Shown piece by piece: positions 59,888-64,000 of a DNA stretch of 64,000 nt. Position 1 is the first letter of the stretch. Each line of letters opens with the position of its first letter. The notes under the pieces were generated by a model that saw only the letters and a program-made list of their open reading frames with translations, did not search any database and was not told the origin of the DNA. The stretch spans positions 868,001-932,000 of the forward strand of contig NC_064651.1 in NCBI RefSeq assembly GCF_001723175.1, read 5' to 3'. This DNA is from Penicillium oxalicum. Its lineage: Eukaryota; Ascomycota; Eurotiomycetes; Eurotiales; Aspergillaceae. Position numbers and translations under genes: made by a program.

Positions 59888-60983
59888 ATGAATCACGATA
59901 TGAAAGATCAGGCTCTGGCGCTGAGCATCCATCGCAGCAGCAGTCGATTGGGGGAGCTACTCGTGGCCGATACGCTGGTCGCAGCCGGGTCGTCGGCGCT
60001 CATCACCCCGGCGGTGATGATCTTTGACAGGTGAGCGCAGCATCCACAACGCAGCCAGGAATCGATCGTGTTGCTCACCAGCACCGAGTAGACTCGTCGT
60101 CGAAAAGTCCTTTTACAACCAGCCCATGTTTCCCGCTTTTCGTCGACACTTGTGGTTCTCCATCACTCAGCCTACCACCTTTTTGACCTCACGACCCAGT
60201 CTGCTGGTCTGGTCCCTCTATACCGCCACTTTTGCCACAGCCAACATCTCCGAGACCTTGCTGAGCAAGGTCTATCCCAAGATCGATCATGCCATTGCGG
60301 GTATGACCACCTTTGCTGCCACCTTTGTGGTCAATTCGTCCGTCGGAATCTGGAAGGATGTCAAATTCGCCCAACTGTTTGGTCACAAAAACAACGCTCC
60401 TCCTTCTCCTCCCGCCACGACTTCTATGCCCCCATCTACTACATCTACATCTGCATCTGCATCCGTATCAGCATCAGCATCAGCCTCAGCCTCATCACCA
60501 GCATCAGCACCTGCATCTGCATCTCCCTCCGCCTCCAACTCATCCCCAAAATCCGATTCCTCAATTCCCAAAGCGGCCCGTTCCATCGGCCGCACACGCA
60601 TCCCCCTCGCCACATACTCCGCTTTTCTCCTGCGAGACGGCCTCACTATCTTTGGCTCATTCAGTCTCCCCGCCATGCTCTCCAACACCATTCCCGACTC
60701 CATCGCCTCGCAGGAGTATCTCAAGATCCTGATTGCCCAGTTGGCCATTCCAGCCTCCATTCAATTGATCAGTACGCCCATTCATCTCTTTGGTTTGGAT
60801 CTGTACAACCGACCCCAGGCAATGCCTACCAAAGAACGGGTCAGCCGCATCAGCCGTGACTGGATCGGGGCGTCCCTTCTGCGCATGTGTCGAATCATCC
60901 CCGCCTTTGGTATCGGGGGGTTCCTCAATACGGAGGGTCGCCTTTACTTGCATGATCAATTGGATGGAAAGCGGACATCGTGA
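59888..60983 (+). CDS. Multi-pass membrane protein, unknown family (mitochondrial candidate)
   Basis: Two exons: 59888-60030 and 60092-60983, total 344 aa, joined within an Arg codon at a GTGAGC donor. The protein has several hydrophobic segments: LVADTLVAAGSSALITPAVMI, SLLVWSLYTATFATAN, GMTTFAATFVVNSSVGI, FLLRDGLTIFGSFSLPAML, ILIAQLAIPASIQLI and MCRIIPAFGIGGFLN. The TPIHLFGLDLYNR and RIIPAFGIGG strings look conserved, and I think relatives are known in several eukaryotes as mitochondrial membrane proteins of unknown role, but I cannot name the family. A Ser/Ala-rich insert (about residues 135-180) comes from a hexamer expansion. Confidence 0.75.
60440..60530 (+). repeat. In-frame hexamer repeat encoding Ser-Ala
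   Basis: TCAGCA/TCTGCA units are repeated about 14 times with variation, inside a coding exon. The period of six keeps the frame. Confidence 0.8.
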
Positions 60984-63889
60984 CAGTCACGAGATGAGAT
61001 GTGCAAAAGCCAATTCTTGCAGTTATGTGGAGTTTGCTGTTTGCTTTCTTCTTGTTCCCTTTCTCCCCTACATCCTCCCGGTTCTTCTCTTTCTTTTTCT
61101 CGTGCTGGTCCATTCCTGCTGCATCCCCATGTATATACCTCCCTTTCTTTTCTTCTCCTCCCTTTTTTCCACATTTCCCGGCCAGTACATAGCCAGTCTT
61201 CCTCACGCTGAGATCATAGATCAATATACCCATTTCTTTTTTCATCGTCATCATGGCGCAGTTCACTCCCCACATTCTTATCCACAGTATCTATGAAATT
61301 TTCCCTCTTCTTTCTATCCTCGTGATTTTCTACTTTCTCAGCATTTCGTGTCGTATGCCCTGTCCCCTCCCGCCGTACGACACTCGTAATACGAGTCATC
61401 AAGGGTAGGGGTTTTTTTTCGCTGCATGGGGGATCGGATCGGATCCACTTGCCGACGTGTGCCCGGCCCGGAGCCCGCTTATAACCGGGGGAGAGGACCG
61501 GACCAGTTTGGCGGGCTTGCAGCAGTTCCCAAACCAAGGAGGGAACGCGTCGCGTGTGCATGCAAGGCTGAGAGTAGCATGCTGTCACTGCTATATTACT
61601 TCTTGTAGATTACATGGTAGATACGTAGTTTGGCGCTAGATGATCTGTATGATGGACTGGGTAGACTCCAGAGTGCGCGTGCCCGGCCGGCAACGCAGAT
61701 CTGCCTGAAGCCGGTTGGCGTGGAATGGGTGCTCACGTGAGTTGACTCATACCCTGCAAGGATCTAACTACTGAGTACCGGCATACTACTAAATGTGCTA
61801 ATTACAGTTGTAGTTTATACCGCTCATGCGGGGTAGAGTATATGTAGGGGAGAGCACTAATGAATTCCCAAGTACTATGTGCTGGACATGGACCTCGTCT
61901 AAAACAATTGTACCGATATTGACGCTGGCAATCCTCTACCTCTCTATCGTTTATTTCCTTCCTTTATACACGGCATTGGGCACCGAGCATACTCGTACTA
62001 AGTATGTAGCTTGTATATAATCCATGTACTCCGGACGGTGTGCAACCGCGGAGAAATAGAGACTAGATGTCGTTGGCTAGTGTATTTCGAATGGATAGTG
62101 GTTCAAATGATCAACACATGAGTCCTGTCACACTGCTCAATACCTAGGCTGCCCGACCTCTGCCCCAATACTGATGAGATGTGGGGTATAAAGGATTCCC
62201 AAAGGTAGCATAGCTAAGAGATACCTACCTACCTTGGGTGTGAGATCCCGGTATATTCCTCAAATCGAAGAAATTCGGTATTCTGGGCTTGAACTCGAAC
62301 TTTCAACCCTGAGACATTTCCGATTTCGGACATGTATCGTTTGGCATTTTCATATGCTTGGAAGATTCAGGCTACATAGTATGTAATAAACCTGGGGCTA
62401 GTGATCATATTATAATGTACAAGGCCAGCTCAGTCTTAAACAGTTCAGCTTTTGGGGGGGCTGGACCTGTCAGGTAGGGTTTCACTTGGACTGGGTATTT
62501 GACTCGAAAGTAATCTTGATTTGACGGGGAGGGGGAGAAGCGGGACACGCCTTCACCTAAGAGACAAGTTGGATGTCTAGTTTACTTTAATGGATTGTCA
62601 CAGCGTCTTTTTATTCATTTCATTACATGGATGATATCTATGGAAAAGACAGGATCTGCATCAAATCGGGGCCTCCCATATACGTGCTTCTATAGAGTAT
62701 GTGCGTATTAACAGAGGTTGATAGCGAATCGAATACCAAGCTTTCCTTCTCGAGTTGACCCGAGAAATCCGGGTCAGTCAGGATATTTCATGCCCAGCAT
62801 GGATACTTGCATACATAATCCCAGGCCGTATTTGGAAAGAACACCGAGGTTAACAAAAGATAGGTTGCTCCTGGAGAACCATCTTCATCCAGAGGATCCT
62901 GCCGCCAACAACTACGGTAGTGAGCTGATGAGTGACTGCTTAAGTGATACCACAGAGATGGGTGGAATTTGGCCGCCACCGACTAGTTATCTCGCTAGCT
63001 TAATACTAAATTTGTGAATGAATCTGTCGCGCGACAGGGATCTGCTTGATTTTATACTCCTGCTTCAGCGTACTAACTTGATTTAATCAAGACCCATCCC
63101 GCTACACGATTATCAAAATCATCCTTACCTCGGTACTAGAAGTGCATAGCCCACAGGTGCCTGTGTGACTGACTGTGCGACGTTTTTGGTTTGGTCGAGT
63201 ACACAACTATACAAAACTTCATTTTCACGCTTGGGTTGGGAGGGGGGGGGGCTTGGTCCGTGGAAAATGAAAGTCATGTTCGGTGAGTCATCCCATCAGC
63301 AAGCCATAAAGTTAGTGCCGTGAATTAACCCGTATCTCCCCCTTCACAACAAGTTAAGCGGTCTTCCCTTATCATAAGCGCCACGGCTATTTCTCTCGCC
63401 CGGTAGAAATAAGGGCTTGGTGTTTTTTGTTTGACATGTGGGTGATTTGCGGGCTCGTATTTCATAAGCATTAAGCACGGGATGCAAGTCTTGGGCTAAC
63501 TCGCGATTGAGTCATTGGTGGGGTCAGTGCTATTGCAAGAATTTAAGAAGTAGGTATTGAAGACCAAATGGATAGAACTGATGGCTGGGTACAAATATCT
63601 ATAAATCCTCAAGGATATACTATTTTGCATGAATCCTCTTGAACGACATATCATCTCGCGCAAGTGGCAAGTTTGCTTTGTTGACAAGAAGACGCGCCAA
63701 TTTGGTCAGATCACTTCAGTTCAGGTCGGGGTTCGACTGAGTAATCTCAACCTGAGCACGACTTCCAGTCCATACAGAGATACCTATTCGGTTCAATTAT
63801 AGCGACCGAGGTTCACATCCAGGAGAGAATCACAAGAAACAACAGCAACTACCCAAGCATCAAACCAGTGACCAGATCAGAGACGCGCC
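60984..63889. other. Intergenic, 2.9 kb
   Basis: The 3' side of the membrane-protein gene is CT-rich to about 61320. The rest is AT-rich. A CACGTG-AGT-TGACTCA cluster lies at 61735-61750, G runs at 62452 and 63241, and TACCTACCTACC words at 62222. No gene recognised. Confidence 0.45.
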
Positions 63890-64000
63890 ATGGCTCTCCC
63901 TACAAGTCCCCGCCGCTGGCACAAATCACCTGGCTTTCTCATCTCCACGGACAAACTCCTCCTGTCACCATCTGCCATCAACGAGGCCTTTGATTCTGAG
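63890..64000 (+). CDS. GNAT-like N-acetyltransferase, N-terminal fragment
   Basis: ATG at 63890, open to the window edge (37 codons). The residues FLISTDKLLLSPSAINEAF match, from memory, the N-terminus of a fungal GNAT acetyltransferase subfamily. The acetyl-CoA site lies beyond the window, so the call rests on this short piece. Confidence 0.5.
   Translation, partial: MALPTSPRRWHKSPGFLISTDKLLLSPSAINEAFDSE

Overview
The window is nuclear DNA of a filamentous ascomycete (Pezizomycotina). The families and residue patterns fit Eurotiales (Aspergillus/Penicillium type), but genus cannot be fixed by eye. Supporting signs are short introns (about 50-155 nt) with GTAAGT-like donors, single-gene units on both strands, CT-rich promoters and leaders, and fungal families (Hos3-type deacetylase, DUF3431, DUF7703, Zn2Cys6 regulator). 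I found no rRNA, convincing tRNA, CRISPR array or intact transposon.

Layout. 1-5 kb: the 3' part of a TDT-family (malate/sulfite type) transporter, an unrecognised 323-aa protein, a purine-skewed stretch, and a decayed gene copy at 4.62-4.81 kb. 6-9.5 kb: Hos3/HosB-type histone deacetylase. 10.4 kb: small Cys-containing protein. 13.7-18 kb: pyridoxal-phosphate homeostasis protein (with an apparent 1-nt frameshift) converging on the AP-2 alpha adaptin. 19.2-19.7 kb: three-exon metallothionein-like Cys-rich protein. 21.5-22.9 kb: DUF3431 membrane protein with four exons. 25.9-26.9 kb: seven-helix DUF7703-like protein. 28.1-39 kb: a dense housekeeping block with TFIIH subunit Tfb2, a ten-exon hotdog thioesterase, the spliceosomal helicase Aquarius and the THO subunit Hpr1/THOC1. 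39-50 kb: an 11-kb stretch without a recognisable gene, rich in microsatellites, ending at a homeobox regulator. 53.3-55.6 kb: Zn2Cys6 regulator. 57.6-58.1 kb: a small protein with an ADP-ribosyltransferase-like pattern, paralogous to the relic at 4.6 kb. 59.9-61 kb: multi-pass membrane protein. 63.9 kb to the edge: start of a GNAT-like acetyltransferase.

The clearest functional theme is gene expression. Tfb2 (transcription initiation and repair), Aquarius (spliceosome) and Hpr1 (transcription-coupled mRNA export) lie within 11 kb, with Aquarius and Hpr1 divergent from one 675-bp intergenic space. This is co-location, not proof of co-regulation. Exon structures were read by hand from splice signals, frame continuity and family resemblance. 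Items I would check first are the decayed paralog pair, the frameshift in the PLP protein, the splice donor overlapping a stop codon in the DUF3431 gene, the Cys-rich repeat protein, and the 11-kb gene-poor region.
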